A stretch of 64,000 bases of DNA from Ramlibacter sp. Leaf400 (lineage in GTDB: Bacteria; Pseudomonadota; Gammaproteobacteria; Burkholderiales; Burkholderiaceae_C). Below are positions 7,741 to 16,742 of the stretch, one piece after another (the first letter of the stretch is position 1; each line of letters opens with the position of its first letter). Below the pieces are notes generated by a model. The model was not told the DNA's origin. It did no database searches and saw only the letters and a list, made by a program, of their open reading frames with translations. The stretch covers positions 249,198-313,197 of the forward strand of contig NZ_LMQL01000001.1 in assembly GCF_001424545.1 (NCBI RefSeq), in the 5' to 3' direction. The translations under genes were made by a program, and so were the position numbers.

Positions 7741-8223
7741 ATGCCGGTTTTTCGTTTCGCGACTGTCCAGGGCCAGGCGATCGTCTGGTTCCTCAAGCGC
7801 AACTGCTCGGTCACGCCGGCCCAGCTGGGCTGGTTCTACGCCTCGCTTTGCGTCGTGTCGCTGGCGATCGCCATGATCTTCTGGCTGCAAGGCGCGACCC
7901 TGGTCCTTCCGTTCGCCTGGCTCGAGCTGGGAGCGGTGGGGCTGGCCTTCCTGGCGTATGCGCGGCACGCCGCCGACGGCGAGCGCATCAGCCTGCAGGG
8001 GCGGCGTCTGGTGGTGGAACTGGAGAGCGCGGGGCACCTGCAGCGCACCGAGTTCGACCCCGACTGGGTGAGAGTGGAGCCGCGGGCGGATGGCCGGTCG
8101 CTGATCGAGGTGTCCGGCCGCGGACGCTCGGTGAGCGTGGGGCGCTACGTGAGGCCGGAGCTGCGGCCGCTGCTGGCGCAGGAGATCAGGAGCGCCCTGC
8201 GCGAACGGGTCGTGGCCCGGTGA
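7741..8223 (+). CDS. DUF2244 family membrane protein
   Basis: A 160-aa protein with two closely spaced transmembrane segments at about residues 33-75 and a soluble C-terminal domain of beta-strand character (RLVVELE, RTEFDP, RSLIEVSGRGRSVSVGRYV). It matches DUF2244, a family commonly found directly upstream of cytochrome c oxidase genes; its biochemical role is unknown. The ATG at 7741 is preferred over 7711 because a -10-like box overlaps 7711. It lies 42 bp upstream of coxB in the same direction, so a role in oxidase biogenesis is a reasonable inference. Confidence 0.8.
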   Translation: MPVFRFATVQGQAIVWFLKRNCSVTPAQLGWFYASLCVVSLAIAMIFWLQGATLVLPFAWLELGAVGLAFLAYARHAADGERISLQGRRLVVELESAGHLQRTEFDPDWVRVEPRADGRSLIEVSGRGRSVSVGRYVRPELRPLLAQEIRSALRERVVAR

Positions 8224-8265
8224 GGGCGGACGGATTTGTGATTGAGTAGATCGGAACCGAGAACG

Positions 8266-9420
8266 ATGAAGAGCCTTTCGAACATGCTGGCGGGCCTGGG
8301 CGGCGTGCTGGCGGCCGGCGCGGCCCATGCCGTCAACGACCTGCCCGGCGGGCCGGCGGTGCGCCAGTTGAACCTGCACGCGGCAGCCACCCGCATCGCG
8401 GTCGAGCAGGCCTGGCTGCACTGGTTCATGCTGATCACCTGCACGGTGATCTTCATCGTGGTCTTCGCGGTGATGTTCTATTCGATCTGGAAGCACCGCA
8501 AGTCGGTGGGCGCCAAGGCCGCCAACTTCCACGAGTCGGTGACGGTGGAGGTGATCTGGACGCTGATCCCCTTCGTCATCGTGATCCTGATGGCGCTGCC
8601 CGCCACCAAGGTGCTGGTCGCCTCCAAGGACACCAGCAACGCCGACGTGACCATCAAGGCCACCGGCTACCAGTGGAAGTGGGGCTACGACTACCTCAAC
8701 GGCGAAGGCGCCGGCGTGTCCTTCCTGTCCACGCTGGACAGCACGCACCGCGAGATCTCCAACGCGGGCGCCAAGGGCGACGTGCCGGACAACTACCTGC
8801 TCAAGGTCGACAACCCCGTGGTGGTGCCGGTCAACAAGAAGGTCCGCATCATCACGACCGCCAACGACGTGATCCACGCCTGGGGCATCCCGGCCTTCGG
8901 CATCAAGCAGGACGCGATCCCCGGCTTCGTGCGCGACACCTGGTTCCGCAGCGAGAAGACCGGCGACTTCTACGGCCAGTGCTACGAGCTGTGCGGCAAG
9001 GAGCACGCCTACATGCCCATCCACGTGAAGGTGGTGACGGCGCAGGAATACACCGCCTGGGTGGCCGATCAGCAAAAGAAGATGGCCGCCAAGCAGGACG
9101 ACCCCAACAAGGCCTGGGCGCTCACCGACATCGTGGCCCGCGGCGAGCAGGTCTACAACAAGAACTGCGCGGTGTGCCACCTGCCCACCGGCGCGGGCGC
9201 CGGCCCCAACAAGCCGCTGAACGGCTCGCCCATCGTGACCGATGCCGACAAGGCCAAGCAGATCGCTATCGTGCTCAACGGCAAGAACGCCATGCCGGCC
9301 TGGAAGCAGCTGTCCGACACCGAGATCGCGGCGGTGGTCAGCTACACGAAGAACGCCTGGAACAACAAGACCGGCCAGCTGGTCCAGCCGTCCGACGTGC
9401 TGGCGCAGCGCGGCAAGTAA
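8266..9420 (+). CDS. coxB: Cytochrome c oxidase subunit II with fused cytochrome c domain
   Basis: A 384-aa protein. Residues 1-22 form a signal peptide; two transmembrane helices lie at about 50-72 and 95-117. The periplasmic CuA domain has ligands His204, Cys239, Glu241, Cys243, His247 and Met250. After a Lys-rich linker, a class I cytochrome c domain follows with CAVCH at 301-305 and the probable axial Met343. Subunit II accepts electrons from cytochrome c; the fused heme domain marks a caa3-type oxidase. The ATG at 8266 is preferred to an upstream TTG because it begins a proper signal peptide. Confidence 0.96.
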   Translation: MKSLSNMLAGLGGVLAAGAAHAVNDLPGGPAVRQLNLHAAATRIAVEQAWLHWFMLITCTVIFIVVFAVMFYSIWKHRKSVGAKAANFHESVTVEVIWTLIPFVIVILMALPATKVLVASKDTSNADVTIKATGYQWKWGYDYLNGEGAGVSFLSTLDSTHREISNAGAKGDVPDNYLLKVDNPVVVPVNKKVRIITTANDVIHAWGIPAFGIKQDAIPGFVRDTWFRSEKTGDFYGQCYELCGKEHAYMPIHVKVVTAQEYTAWVADQQKKMAAKQDDPNKAWALTDIVARGEQVYNKNCAVCHLPTGAGAGPNKPLNGSPIVTDADKAKQIAIVLNGKNAMPAWKQLSDTEIAAVVSYTKNAWNNKTGQLVQPSDVLAQRGK

Positions 9421-9445
9421 ACGAAAAGCATCCCGAGGAAACCCC

Positions 9446-11128
9446 ATGAGCGCAGTTCTCGACGACCACGGCCACGCGCACGGGCACGACGACCACCACG
9501 ACCACGCGCCCGCCGGCTGGCGCCGCTGGGTCTACGCGACCAACCACAAGGACATCGGGACGCTGTACCTGCTGTTCTCGTTCTTCATGCTGATGTTCGG
9601 CGGCGTGCTCGCGCTGGGCATCCGCGCCGAGCTGTTCCAGCCCGGCCTGCAGCTGGTGAACCCGGAGATGTTCAACCAGCTGACCACCATGCACGGCCTG
9701 ATCATGGTGTTCGGCGCCATCATGCCGGCGTTCGTGGGCTTCGCGAACTGGATGATCCCGCTGCAGATCGGCGCGAGCGACATGGCCTTCGCGCGGATGA
9801 ACAACTTCAGCTTCTGGCTGCTGATCCCGGCCGGCCTGATGCTGGTGGGCTCGTTCTTCATGCCCGGCGGCGCGCCGTCGGCCGGCTGGACGCTGTACGC
9901 CCCGCTGACGCTGCAGATGGGCCCCTCGATGGACGCCGGCATCTTCGCGATGCACATCATGGGCGCCAGCTCGATCATGGGCTCGATCAACATCATCGTG
10001 ACCATCCTCAACATGCGCGCCCCCGGCATGACGCTGATGAAGATGCCGATGTTCGCCTGGACCTGGCTGATCACCGCCTACCTGCTGATCGCGGTGATGC
10101 CCGTGCTGGCCGGCGCCATCACGATGACGCTGACCGACCGCCACTTCGGCACCACGTTCTTCAACCCGGCGGGCGGCGGCGACCCGGTGATGTACCAGCA
10201 CATCTTCTGGTTCTTCGGCCATCCCGAGGTCTACATCATGATTCTGCCGGCCTTCGGCATCATCAGCCAGGTCGTGCCCGCCTTCGCGCGCAAGCGCCTG
10301 TTCGGCTACGCCTCCATGGTGTACGCCACCAGCTCGATCGCCATCCTGTCGTTCATCGTCTGGGCGCACCACATGTTCACCACCGGCATGCCGGTGACGG
10401 GCCAGCTGTTCTTCATGTACGCGACCATGCTGATCGCGGTGCCCACGGCCGTGAAGATCTTCAACTGGATCGCGACGATGTGGCAGGGCTCGATGACGTT
10501 CGAGACGCCGATGCTGTTCGCGGTGGGCTTCATCTTCGTGTTCACCATCGGCGGCTTCACCGGCCTGATCCTGGCCATGGCCCCGATCGACCTGCTGCTG
10601 CAGGACACCTACTACGTGGTGGCGCACTTCCACTACGTGCTGGTGGCCGGCTCGCTGTTCGCCCTGTTCTCCGGCTTCTACTACTGGGCGCCCAAGTGGA
10701 CCGGCGTGATGTACAACGAGACGCGCGGCAAGATCCACTTCTGGTGGTCGCTGATCTCCTTCAACGTCACCTTCTTCCCGATGCACTTCCTCGGCCTGGC
10801 CGGCATGCCCCGCCGCTATGCCGACTACCCGATGCAGTTCGCCGACTTCAACATGTGGGCGTCCATCGGTGCCTTCGGTTTCGGCCTGGCCCAGGTGTAC
10901 TTCTTCCTGTTCGTCGTGCTGCCCTGCATGCGCGGCCGCGGCGAGCCGGCCGGCCAGCGTCCCTGGAACGATGCCGACGGCCGCGGCGCCGAAGGCCTGG
11001 AGTGGGAAGTGCCGTCGCCGGCGCCCTTCCACACCTTCGAAGTCCCGCCCAAGCTGGACGCCAGCGCCACCCGCGTGCTGGACGCGATGCCGGCTTCCAT
11101 CAACCGCAACGCCGGCGCGGCCCACTGA
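9446..11128 (+). CDS. ctaD: Cytochrome c oxidase subunit I
   Basis: A 560-aa, 12-helix heme-copper oxidase core subunit. The binuclear-centre signature [17 protein letters not shown], the HHMF copper ligands and the [10 protein letters not shown] heme ligands are all present, with the K/D-pathway residues expected for an A-type enzyme. It reduces O2 to water and pumps protons across the inner membrane. The N-terminus is unusually His/Asp-rich (about ten His within residues 8-22), possibly a metal-binding tail. It starts 25 bp after coxB, with GAGG upstream. Confidence 0.97.
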   Translation: MSAVLDDHGHAHGHDDHHDHAPAGWRRWVYATNHKDIGTLYLLFSFFMLMFGGVLALGIRAELFQPGLQLVNPEMFNQLTTMHGLIMVFGAIMPAFVGFANWMIPLQIGASDMAFARMNNFSFWLLIPAGLMLVGSFFMPGGAPSAGWTLYAPLTLQMGPSMDAGIFAMHIMGASSIMGSINIIVTILNMRAPGMTLMKMPMFAWTWLITAYLLIAVMPVLAGAITMTLTDRHFGTTFFNPAGGGDPVMYQHIFWFFGHPEVYIMILPAFGIISQVVPAFARKRLFGYASMVYATSSIAILSFIVWAHHMFTTGMPVTGQLFFMYATMLIAVPTAVKIFNWIATMWQGSMTFETPMLFAVGFIFVFTIGGFTGLILAMAPIDLLLQDTYYVVAHFHYVLVAGSLFALFSGFYYWAPKWTGVMYNETRGKIHFWWSLISFNVTFFPMHFLGLAGMPRRYADYPMQFADFNMWASIGAFGFGLAQVYFFLFVVLPCMRGRGEPAGQRPWNDADGRGAEGLEWEVPSPAPFHTFEVPPKLDASATRVLDAMPASINRNAGAAH

Positions 11129-11133
11129 CGTTC

Positions 11134-11253
11134 ATGGCGATGGCCAACGAAGAGCAGAAGAAGGCCAACCGCCGCCTGGGACTGATCCTGGCGTCGGTGG
11201 CGCTCGTCTTCGCCATCGGCTTCGCGGCCAAGATGCTGCTGATCGGAGGCTGA
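11134..11253 (+). CDS. Cytochrome oxidase small assembly protein (39 aa, single TM)
   Basis: A tiny ORF between ctaD and cox11. Residues 1-13 are charged (MAMANEEQKKANR) and residues 15-37 form one hydrophobic helix ending in LLIGG. Its position and composition match the small membrane proteins seen at this place in other Burkholderiales cox operons, annotated as small assembly proteins; no mechanism is known. The start is at 11134, or 11140 at a second in-frame ATG. It lies 5 bp after ctaD and 4 bp before cox11, so it is co-translated with both. Confidence 0.8.
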   Translation: MAMANEEQKKANRRLGLILASVALVFAIGFAAKMLLIGG

Positions 11254-11257
11254 GGGC

Positions 11258-11854
11258 GTGAAGCTCAAGTCGGAAAACCGCAGGATGGTGCGCAAACTGG
11301 CGGTGGTCGCCGCCGGCATGTTCGTGTTCGGCTATGCGCTGATCCCGATCTACAAGCACATCTGCGAGATCACCGGCATCAACATCCTGGCGCTGGGCGA
11401 AAAGCAGGTGCCGGGCAATTCCTCCGCCGCCGCCAACACCCAGGTCGACCGCAGCCGCACCATCACGGTGGAGTTCGACGCCAACTCGCGCGGCCCCTGG
11501 CAGTTCAAGCCGCAGAAGGCGTCGATCCAGGTCCACCCGGGCGAACTCGCCACGGTGATGTACGAGTTCGAGAACGTGCAGGACCGCCGCATGTCGGCCC
11601 AGGCCATCCCCAGCTACGCGCCGCGCCAGGCCGCCGCGCACTTCAACAAGCTGGAGTGCTTCTGCTTCGAGCAGTACACGCTGGCGCCGGGCGAGAAGAA
11701 GCAGTGGCCGGTGGCCTTCGTCATCGATCCCAAGCTCTCGAAGGACGTGACGACGATCACCTTGTCGTACACCTTCTTCGAGGTGGGCAAGGGCATCCCG
11801 CCGGCCCCGCAGGCCGCGGCGCCGGCACCCCAGCGGAGCGGGGAACGTGGATGA
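11258..11854 (+). CDS. ctaG: Cytochrome c oxidase assembly protein CtaG/Cox11
   Basis: A 198-aa copper chaperone that builds CuB in subunit I. There is one N-terminal transmembrane helix (about residues 13-32) and then a periplasmic immunoglobulin-like domain with the copper-binding motif C134FC136F and a further Cys near residue 36. The C-terminal AP-rich tail is low complexity. The start codon is GTG (11258). Its stop overlaps the next ATG (ATGA). Confidence 0.95.
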   Translation: MKLKSENRRMVRKLAVVAAGMFVFGYALIPIYKHICEITGINILALGEKQVPGNSSAAANTQVDRSRTITVEFDANSRGPWQFKPQKASIQVHPGELATVMYEFENVQDRRMSAQAIPSYAPRQAAAHFNKLECFCFEQYTLAPGEKKQWPVAFVIDPKLSKDVTTITLSYTFFEVGKGIPPAPQAAAPAPQRSGERG

Positions 11855-12027
11855 GCGTGTTGCGCACCTTCCGCGCGGTGGCCTGGTCGTTCCTGGGCAT
11901 CCGGCGCCGAAGCGGGCTGGAGGAGGACATGCAGCGGCTCAATCCCCTGCATGTCGTGGCCGTGGCGCTGGTGGCCGTGGCGCTGTTCGTGGGCGGGCTG
12001 ATCGCGCTGGTCAACTGGGTCGCCTAG
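11851..12027 (+). CDS. DUF2970 family small membrane protein
   Basis: A 58-aa protein with a basic N-terminus containing AVAWSFLGIRR, the DUF2970 signature, then one hydrophobic helix (about residues 33-56). The function is unknown; the family is found in proteobacterial cox operons between cox11 and coxC. Its ATG overlaps the cox11 stop by 4 bases, so it is coupled to cox11 translation. Confidence 0.82.
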   Translation: MSVLRTFRAVAWSFLGIRRRSGLEEDMQRLNPLHVVAVALVAVALFVGGLIALVNWVA

Positions 12028-12064
12028 CGGCCCGAAAAGAATCGAAAGCAGGAGTCGAGAAAAA

Positions 12065-12946
12065 ATGAGTTCCACCACCGGCGGCAGCACGCCGTACTAC
12101 TTCGTCCCGCACCCCTCGCGGCACCCGGCGTTCGCCGCCTTCGGCCTGTTCTTCGTCATCATGGGCGCCGCCCAGTGGATCAACGGCGCCGGCTGGGGCA
12201 AGTGGGCAGTGCTGTTCGGCATGCTGTGGCTCTTCGGCGTGCTGTTCCAGTGGTTCCGCGACGCGGTCCGCGAGAGCGAAGGCGGGCAGTACGGCCGCAA
12301 GATCGACCTGTCGTTCCGCTGGAGCATGAGCTGGTTCATCTTCTCGGAGGTGATGTTCTTCGGCGCCTTCTTCACCGCCCTCTGGTGGATGCGGGCGCAC
12401 TCGGTGCCGGCCCTGGGCGGCCTGGACAACTCGCTGCTGTGGCCCGACTTCAAGGCCGTGTGGCCGACCATGGCGCCCGGCGCCACTGCGTCGCCCGGCG
12501 GCATCATCGACCCGTTCCAGACCATGGGTCCGTGGCCGCTGCCCACCATCAACACGGGGCTGCTGCTGACCTCGGGCGTCACGCTCACCATCGCGCACCA
12601 TGCGCTGATCGCCGGCAACCGCACCAAGACGATCCTGTGGATGTGGATCACCGTGATCCTGGGCGCCACCTTCGTCGGCGTGCAGGGCTACGAGTATTTC
12701 CACGCGTACTCCGACCTGAACCTGAAGCTCACCTCCGGCGCCTACGGCTCCACCTTCTTTCTGCTGACCGGCTTCCACGGCTTTCACGTGATCGTCGGCA
12801 TGCTGATGCTGCTGTTCATCACGCTGCGCCTGATGGCCGGCCACTTCACGCCGCAGCGCCACTTCGGCTTCGAAGGGGCCGCCTGGTACTGGCACTTCGT
12901 GGACGTGGTGTGGCTGGGCCTGTACGTACTGGTCTACTGGCTCTGA
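12065..12946 (+). CDS. ctaE: Cytochrome c oxidase subunit III
   Basis: A 293-aa, seven-helix subunit III of the aa3/caa3 oxidase. Motifs seen include SEVMFFGAFFTALWW, TGFHGFHVIVG and the C-terminal WYWHFVDVVWLGLYVLVYW. It stabilises subunit I and its proton uptake. AGGAG lies upstream of the ATG. It is the last gene of the first cox block, followed directly by a strong hairpin. Confidence 0.96.
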   Translation: MSSTTGGSTPYYFVPHPSRHPAFAAFGLFFVIMGAAQWINGAGWGKWAVLFGMLWLFGVLFQWFRDAVRESEGGQYGRKIDLSFRWSMSWFIFSEVMFFGAFFTALWWMRAHSVPALGGLDNSLLWPDFKAVWPTMAPGATASPGGIIDPFQTMGPWPLPTINTGLLLTSGVTLTIAHHALIAGNRTKTILWMWITVILGATFVGVQGYEYFHAYSDLNLKLTSGAYGSTFFLLTGFHGFHVIVGMLMLLFITLRLMAGHFTPQRHFGFEGAAWYWHFVDVVWLGLYVLVYWL

Positions 12947-12968
12947 CGCCCCGGCCTCGCCACGACGA

Positions 12969-12994
12969 ACAAGGCGCCCCGAGGGGCGCCTTGT
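12969..12994 (+). terminator. Intrinsic terminator-like hairpin after coxC
   Basis: A near-perfect inverted repeat ACAAGGCGCCCC / GGGGCGCCTTGT with a 2-base centre, followed by CCTTTGG. The T-run is short. It also faces the convergent DUF2909 gene and may terminate from both sides. Confidence 0.55.
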
Positions 12995-13015
12995 CCTTTG
13001 GAGGGCGGCCGTGGC

Positions 13016-13237
13016 TCAGGCGCCGGCGGGGATGCCCGTGGGCCGGATGTAGCCCAGCTTCCAGGCCAGCAGCAGGCACAGGAACAACACGATGGAAAAG
13101 CCGACGCGGAACGCCAGCGCCCGGGCCATGTGCCCGGACCGGCCCTTGCCTTCCTGGCCGCCGCGCAGCATGAAGAACAGGGCCGACGCCAGGCTGCCGA
13201 TGATGGCCAAAAAGGCCAGCAGCACGAGAAATTTCAT
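13016..13237 (-). CDS. Twin transmembrane protein (DUF2909)
   Basis: A 73-aa protein with two hydrophobic helices (residues about 3-24 and 44-62) joined by a short basic loop (RGGQEGKGRSGHMAR). Its size and layout match DUF2909, small membrane proteins of unknown function near SURF1 in betaproteobacteria. It sits on the opposite strand between coxC and surf1 and so splits the cox cluster into two transcription units. Its ATG is 24 bp from the surf1 ATG; a GATAAT box 7 bases upstream suggests a leaderless transcript. Confidence 0.85.
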   Translation of the reverse strand: MKFLVLLAFLAIIGSLASALFFMLRGGQEGKGRSGHMARALAFRVGFSIVLFLCLLLAWKLGYIRPTGIPAGA

Positions 13238-13244
13238 GGACCCG

Positions 13245-13250
13245 ATTATC
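13245..13250 (-). promoter_or_regulatory. Candidate -10 element (GATAAT) for the DUF2909 gene
   Basis: One mismatch to TATAAT, ending 7 bases before the ATG at 13237. It lies in the 24-bp divergent gap shared with surf1, where no Shine-Dalgarno is present for either gene. Confidence 0.35.
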
Positions 13251-13261
13251 CGGTGCGGGGC

Positions 13262-13987
13262 ATGACGGGCTCGCGCTTCTGGGTCGCCACGCTGGCCGCC
13301 ACGCTGGGCATGGGCGCGACCTTCGCCCTGGGCCTGTGGCAGCTCGGGCGCGGCCAGCAGAAGGCGGCTCTCATCGCCGCGGTGGCGGCCCAGCGCGAGC
13401 GGCCGCCGCTGTCGCAGGCGCAGTTCCTCGTGGGCGACCGGCCGTCCCAGCGCTACCGGCCGGTGGTGCTGCGCGGCCGCTGGGCCGGCGAGCACACGGT
13501 GTTCCTGGACAACCGGCAGATGGGCGGCAAGGTGGGCTTCTACGTGGCCACGCCGCTGCGGCTGGCGGGCTCCGACGAGGTCGTGCTGGTGCAGCGCGGC
13601 TGGGCGCCGCGCAACTTCGTGCAGCGCGACCAGCTGCCGGCCATCGAGACGCCCGCCGGCGAGGTCGAGGTCCGCGGCCGCATTGCCCCCCCGCCGGCCA
13701 AGCTATACCAGTTCGGTCCGGCCGCCACCGGGCCCATCCGGCAAAATCTCGACCTGCCGCCGTTCGCGGCCGAGACGCGCCTGAAGCTGCTGACCGACGC
13801 GAGCGTGCAGCAGACGGGGCCGGCCTCCGAGGGGCTGCAGCGCGAATGGCCCGAGGCCGTCGCCGGCCGCGGCCCCGCAACCAATTACGGCTACGCATTC
13901 CAGTGGTGGGCCCTGTGCGGCCTGATCGCCTTCCTCTATGTCTGGTTCCAGTTCATCCAACCCCGCCGCCAACCCCGACAGGTTTGA
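13262..13987 (+). CDS. SURF1 family cytochrome oxidase biogenesis protein
   Basis: A 241-aa protein with the SURF1 layout: an N-terminal transmembrane helix (about residues 8-26) ending in LGLWQLGR, a large periplasmic loop with RYRPVVLRGRW and FLDNRQMGGKVGFYVATPL, and a C-terminal helix containing NYGYAFQWWALCGL. SURF1 proteins assist heme a insertion into subunit I. Its 3-prime end overlaps the next gene by 50 bp in another frame. Confidence 0.93.
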   Translation: MTGSRFWVATLAATLGMGATFALGLWQLGRGQQKAALIAAVAAQRERPPLSQAQFLVGDRPSQRYRPVVLRGRWAGEHTVFLDNRQMGGKVGFYVATPLRLAGSDEVVLVQRGWAPRNFVQRDQLPAIETPAGEVEVRGRIAPPPAKLYQFGPAATGPIRQNLDLPPFAAETRLKLLTDASVQQTGPASEGLQREWPEAVAGRGPATNYGYAFQWWALCGLIAFLYVWFQFIQPRRQPRQV

Positions 13988-14651
13988 CCAGCCGCTGGAC
14001 CTGACCGTCCATTCGCTGCCCGGCCCGCGCGAGCTCGAGGAAGCGCAGCGCACCACGCGCGGCCGCTTCAAGATGTTCGTGGTGATGCTGATCTGCGCGG
14101 CCCCCGTCATCGCGTCCTACTTCACCTACTACGTGCTGCGACCGGAAGGCCGGCGCAACTTCGGCGAGCTGATCGAACCGCAGCGTCCGGTGCCCGCGCT
14201 CACCGCCGACACACTCGAAGGCCAGCCGGTGCCGCTGGCGCAGCTCAAGGGCCAGTGGCTGCTGGTCGTCGTGGGCGGCGGCGCCTGCAACGCGCAGTGC
14301 GAGAACCACCTGTACCTGCAGCGGCAGATGCGCGAGGCGCTCGGCAAGGACAAGGACCGCGTCGACCGCGTCTGGCTGGTCGACGACGCCGCGCCGGTGC
14401 GCCCGGAGCTCAAGCCCGCCCTCGCGCAGGCCACCGTGCTGCGCCTGCCGCGCGAGCAGCTGGCGCGCTGGCTGCAGCCGGCCGCCGGCGGCACGATCGA
14501 CCAGCACCTGTACGTGGTCGATCCGATGGGCCACTGGATGATGCGGTTCCCGGCCGGCCTCGACCGCGAAGGCGCGGCCCAGGCCAAGCGCGACCTCGAG
14601 CGCCTGTTGCGCGCTTCCGCCGGCTGGGACAAAGCCGGCCGCACGCCATGA
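13938..14651 (+). CDS. Membrane-anchored SCO-like thioredoxin-fold protein of the cox cluster
   Basis: A 237-aa protein: a polar N-terminus, one transmembrane helix (about residues 46-67), then a periplasmic thioredoxin-like domain. It keeps the SCO-type elements: CxxxC at Cys117-Cys121 (ACNAQC) and His190 in TIDQHLYVVDP. SCO proteins deliver copper to the CuA site or reduce its cysteines. Homologs in cox clusters are often left as hypothetical or misnamed. A second, lipoprotein-type SCO lies 2 kb downstream. The 50-bp overlap with surf1 implies coupling. A copper-handling function is an inference from the motif. Confidence 0.75.
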   Translation: MSGSSSSNPAANPDRFDQPLDLTVHSLPGPRELEEAQRTTRGRFKMFVVMLICAAPVIASYFTYYVLRPEGRRNFGELIEPQRPVPALTADTLEGQPVPLAQLKGQWLLVVVGGGACNAQCENHLYLQRQMREALGKDKDRVDRVWLVDDAAPVRPELKPALAQATVLRLPREQLARWLQPAAGGTIDQHLYVVDPMGHWMMRFPAGLDREGAAQAKRDLERLLRASAGWDKAGRTP

Positions 14652-14713
14652 GCCCCGCCCGGCCGCCCGAAGGGGCTCGCACCGCAGTGGGCAGCACGGA
14701 GGTTTTCCAATGA
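14648..14713 (+). repeat. 66-bp stop-to-start spacer repeat, copy 1
   Basis: It begins one base before the TGA of the upstream gene and ends just past the ATG of ctaA. It contains the inverted repeat GAGCCCC...GGGGCTC and the ribosome-binding site CGGAGGT. 59 of 66 positions match the copy at 50228-50293 (opposite strand), which occupies exactly the same kind of place between nadK and recN. Confidence 0.9.
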
Positions 14714-15867
14714 ACGCGCTGGTGGACCTGTCGCCCGCGCTGCGCCTGATGCTGCTGGGGCTGGTGGTGGCGCTCGGGCCGCTGGCCTGGCTCTGGGTGC
14801 GCGGCCGCAAGGCGGCGCCGGCCCGGCGCCTGGCCATGCTCACCGGCCTCACGCTGTTCCTCACCTTCGACCTGGTGCTGTTCGGCGCCTTCACCCGCCT
14901 GACCGACTCCGGCCTGGGCTGCCCCGACTGGCCCGGCTGCTATGCCAGCGCCAGCCCCTTCGGCGCGCACGCCCAGATCAGTGCCGAACAGGCGCAGATG
15001 CCCACCGGGCCGGTCACCCACACCAAGGCCTGGATCGAGATGGTCCACCGCTACCTGGCGATGGGCGTCGGCGTGCTGATCCTCACGCTGGCCACCGCCA
15101 CCTGGGTGCTGCGCCGGCGGCACGTGCTGCCGGTGAGTCCCTGGTGGCCCACCGCCAGCCTGGCGTGGGTCTGCCTGGTCGGCGCCTTCGGTGCGCTGAC
15201 GGTGACCATGAAGCTGTTCCCGGCCATCGTCACGCTGCACCTGCTGGGCGGGCTGGTGCTGCTCGCGCTGTTGTGCCGGCAGGCCGTGGAGTATCGGCAT
15301 GCGGAGGGTGCGTCGGTTCGCGTCGGCGTGGGCGCGGGCCTTCGCACGCTGCTGGTGGCGACCTTCGCCGCGGTCTGGCTGCAGGTGGCCCTGGGCGGCT
15401 GGGTGAGCACCAATTACGCGGTGCTGGCCTGCACCGACTTCCCCACCTGCCACGGCCGCTGGTGGCCCGAGATGGACTTCGCCCAGGCCTTCGACATCTG
15501 GCGTCCGCTGGGCGTCACCTCCGACGGCGGCAACGTGAGCTTCGCCGCGTTGACGGCCAAGCACTACGTGCACCGCCTGGCGGCCTATGCCGTGCTGCCG
15601 CTGTTGCTCGCGACCGCCTGGCAGCTTCGCGCCGCGCTGCCCCGGCAGGCCCGCGCGCTGGCGGCGCTGGCCGCCTGGCAGCTCCTGAGCGGCCTGTCGA
15701 ACGTGGTGCTGGGCTGGCCCCTGCTCGGCGCGCTGGCCCACACGGGCGGCGCCGCGGCGCTGGTGGTCGTGCTGACCTGGGCGCTGTGCGAGAGCCGCGC
15801 CGCGCGCGGCAGCGAGTTGGCCGCGCCGGGCTTGCGGATGGCGACGGGCAGGGGGGCCGGGACATGA
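14710..15867 (+). CDS. ctaA: Heme A synthase, COX15/CtaA family
   Basis: A 385-aa, eight-helix inner-membrane enzyme that oxidises the C8 methyl of heme O to a formyl group, giving heme A for subunit I. Family motifs include [33 protein letters not shown] (heme ligand His), TLHLLGGL and [10 protein letters not shown]. Two Cys-containing loops (CPDWPGC, CTDFPTC) correspond to the conserved disulfide pairs. The ribosome-binding site and the spacer up to its ATG belong to the 66-bp repeat. The stop overlaps the ctaB ATG by 4 bases. Confidence 0.95.
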   Translation: MNALVDLSPALRLMLLGLVVALGPLAWLWVRGRKAAPARRLAMLTGLTLFLTFDLVLFGAFTRLTDSGLGCPDWPGCYASASPFGAHAQISAEQAQMPTGPVTHTKAWIEMVHRYLAMGVGVLILTLATATWVLRRRHVLPVSPWWPTASLAWVCLVGAFGALTVTMKLFPAIVTLHLLGGLVLLALLCRQAVEYRHAEGASVRVGVGAGLRTLLVATFAAVWLQVALGGWVSTNYAVLACTDFPTCHGRWWPEMDFAQAFDIWRPLGVTSDGGNVSFAALTAKHYVHRLAAYAVLPLLLATAWQLRAALPRQARALAALAAWQLLSGLSNVVLGWPLLGALAHTGGAAALVVVLTWALCESRAARGSELAAPGLRMATGRGAGT

Positions 15868-16733
15868 GCCGCGTCGCCCAGTTCTACGCGCTCACCAAGC
15901 CGCGCGTGGTGCAGCTGATCGTGTTCTGCGCCGTCATCGGCATGGTGCTGGCGGTGCCGGGTGCGCCCACGCTCGAAGAGCTGCGCGTCGCGGCGTTCGC
16001 GGCGCTGGGCATCTGGCTGGTCGCCGGTGCTGCCGCGGCCTTCAACTGCCTGATCGAGAAGGGCATCGACGCCAAGATGCGGCGCACCGCCTGGCGGCCC
16101 ACCGCCAAGGGCGAGCTGTCCGACACGCAGACGCTGCTCTTCTCCGCAGTGCTGTGCGCCACCGGGTCGGCGTTGCTCTACGTCACCGTCAACCCGCTGA
16201 CGATGTGGCTGACCTTCGCGACCTTCGTCGGCTACGCGGTCATCTACACCGTGGTGCTCAAGCCGCGCACGCCGCAGAACATCGTGATCGGCGGCGCCTC
16301 GGGCGCCATGCCGCCGGTGCTGGGCTGGGCCGCGATGCGCGGCGACGTGGGCCCGGAGGCGCTGGTCCTCTTCCTCATCATCTTCCTGTGGACGCCGCCG
16401 CACTTCTGGGCGCTGGCGCTCTATCGCGTGGAGGACTACCGCAAGTCGGGCCTGCCCATGCTGCCGGTGACGCACGGCAGCGAGTTCACCCGGCTGCAGA
16501 TCCTGTTGTACACGCTGGTGCTGTTCGCGGCCTGCCTGCTGCCCTTCGCGATTGGCATGAGCTCCTGGCTCTACCTGCTGGCCGCGCTGGGCTTGAGCGC
16601 CGGCTTCACGTGGTACGGCTTTCGCCTCTGGCGCGAGTACTCCGACGCGCTCGCGCGCAAGACCTTCCGTTTCTCCCTGATCCACCTGAGCGTGCTGTTC
16701 GCCGCGCTCCTGCTGGACCACTACCTGCTGTAA
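15864..16733 (+). CDS. ctaB: Protoheme IX farnesyltransferase (heme O synthase)
   Basis: A 289-aa UbiA-type prenyltransferase with about eight membrane helices, which adds a farnesyl group to heme B. The first prenyl-diphosphate motif reads [12 protein letters not shown], so the usual first Asp of NxxxD is Glu; the second Asp and the second motif ([17 protein letters not shown]) are kept. [11 protein letters not shown] is characteristic of CyoE/CtaB. It overlaps ctaA by 4 bases, consistent with sequential heme O and heme A synthesis. Confidence 0.95.
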   Translation: MSRVAQFYALTKPRVVQLIVFCAVIGMVLAVPGAPTLEELRVAAFAALGIWLVAGAAAAFNCLIEKGIDAKMRRTAWRPTAKGELSDTQTLLFSAVLCATGSALLYVTVNPLTMWLTFATFVGYAVIYTVVLKPRTPQNIVIGGASGAMPPVLGWAAMRGDVGPEALVLFLIIFLWTPPHFWALALYRVEDYRKSGLPMLPVTHGSEFTRLQILLYTLVLFAACLLPFAIGMSSWLYLLAALGLSAGFTWYGFRLWREYSDALARKTFRFSLIHLSVLFAALLLDHYLL

Positions 16734-16742
16734 GGTGATGCC

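Noticed and set aside
16046..16090. Glu in place of the first Asp of the NxxxD motif in heme O synthase as a damaging change
   Set aside because: As I recall, betaproteobacterial CtaB proteins commonly have this NCLIE-type motif, and the rest of the enzyme is intact.
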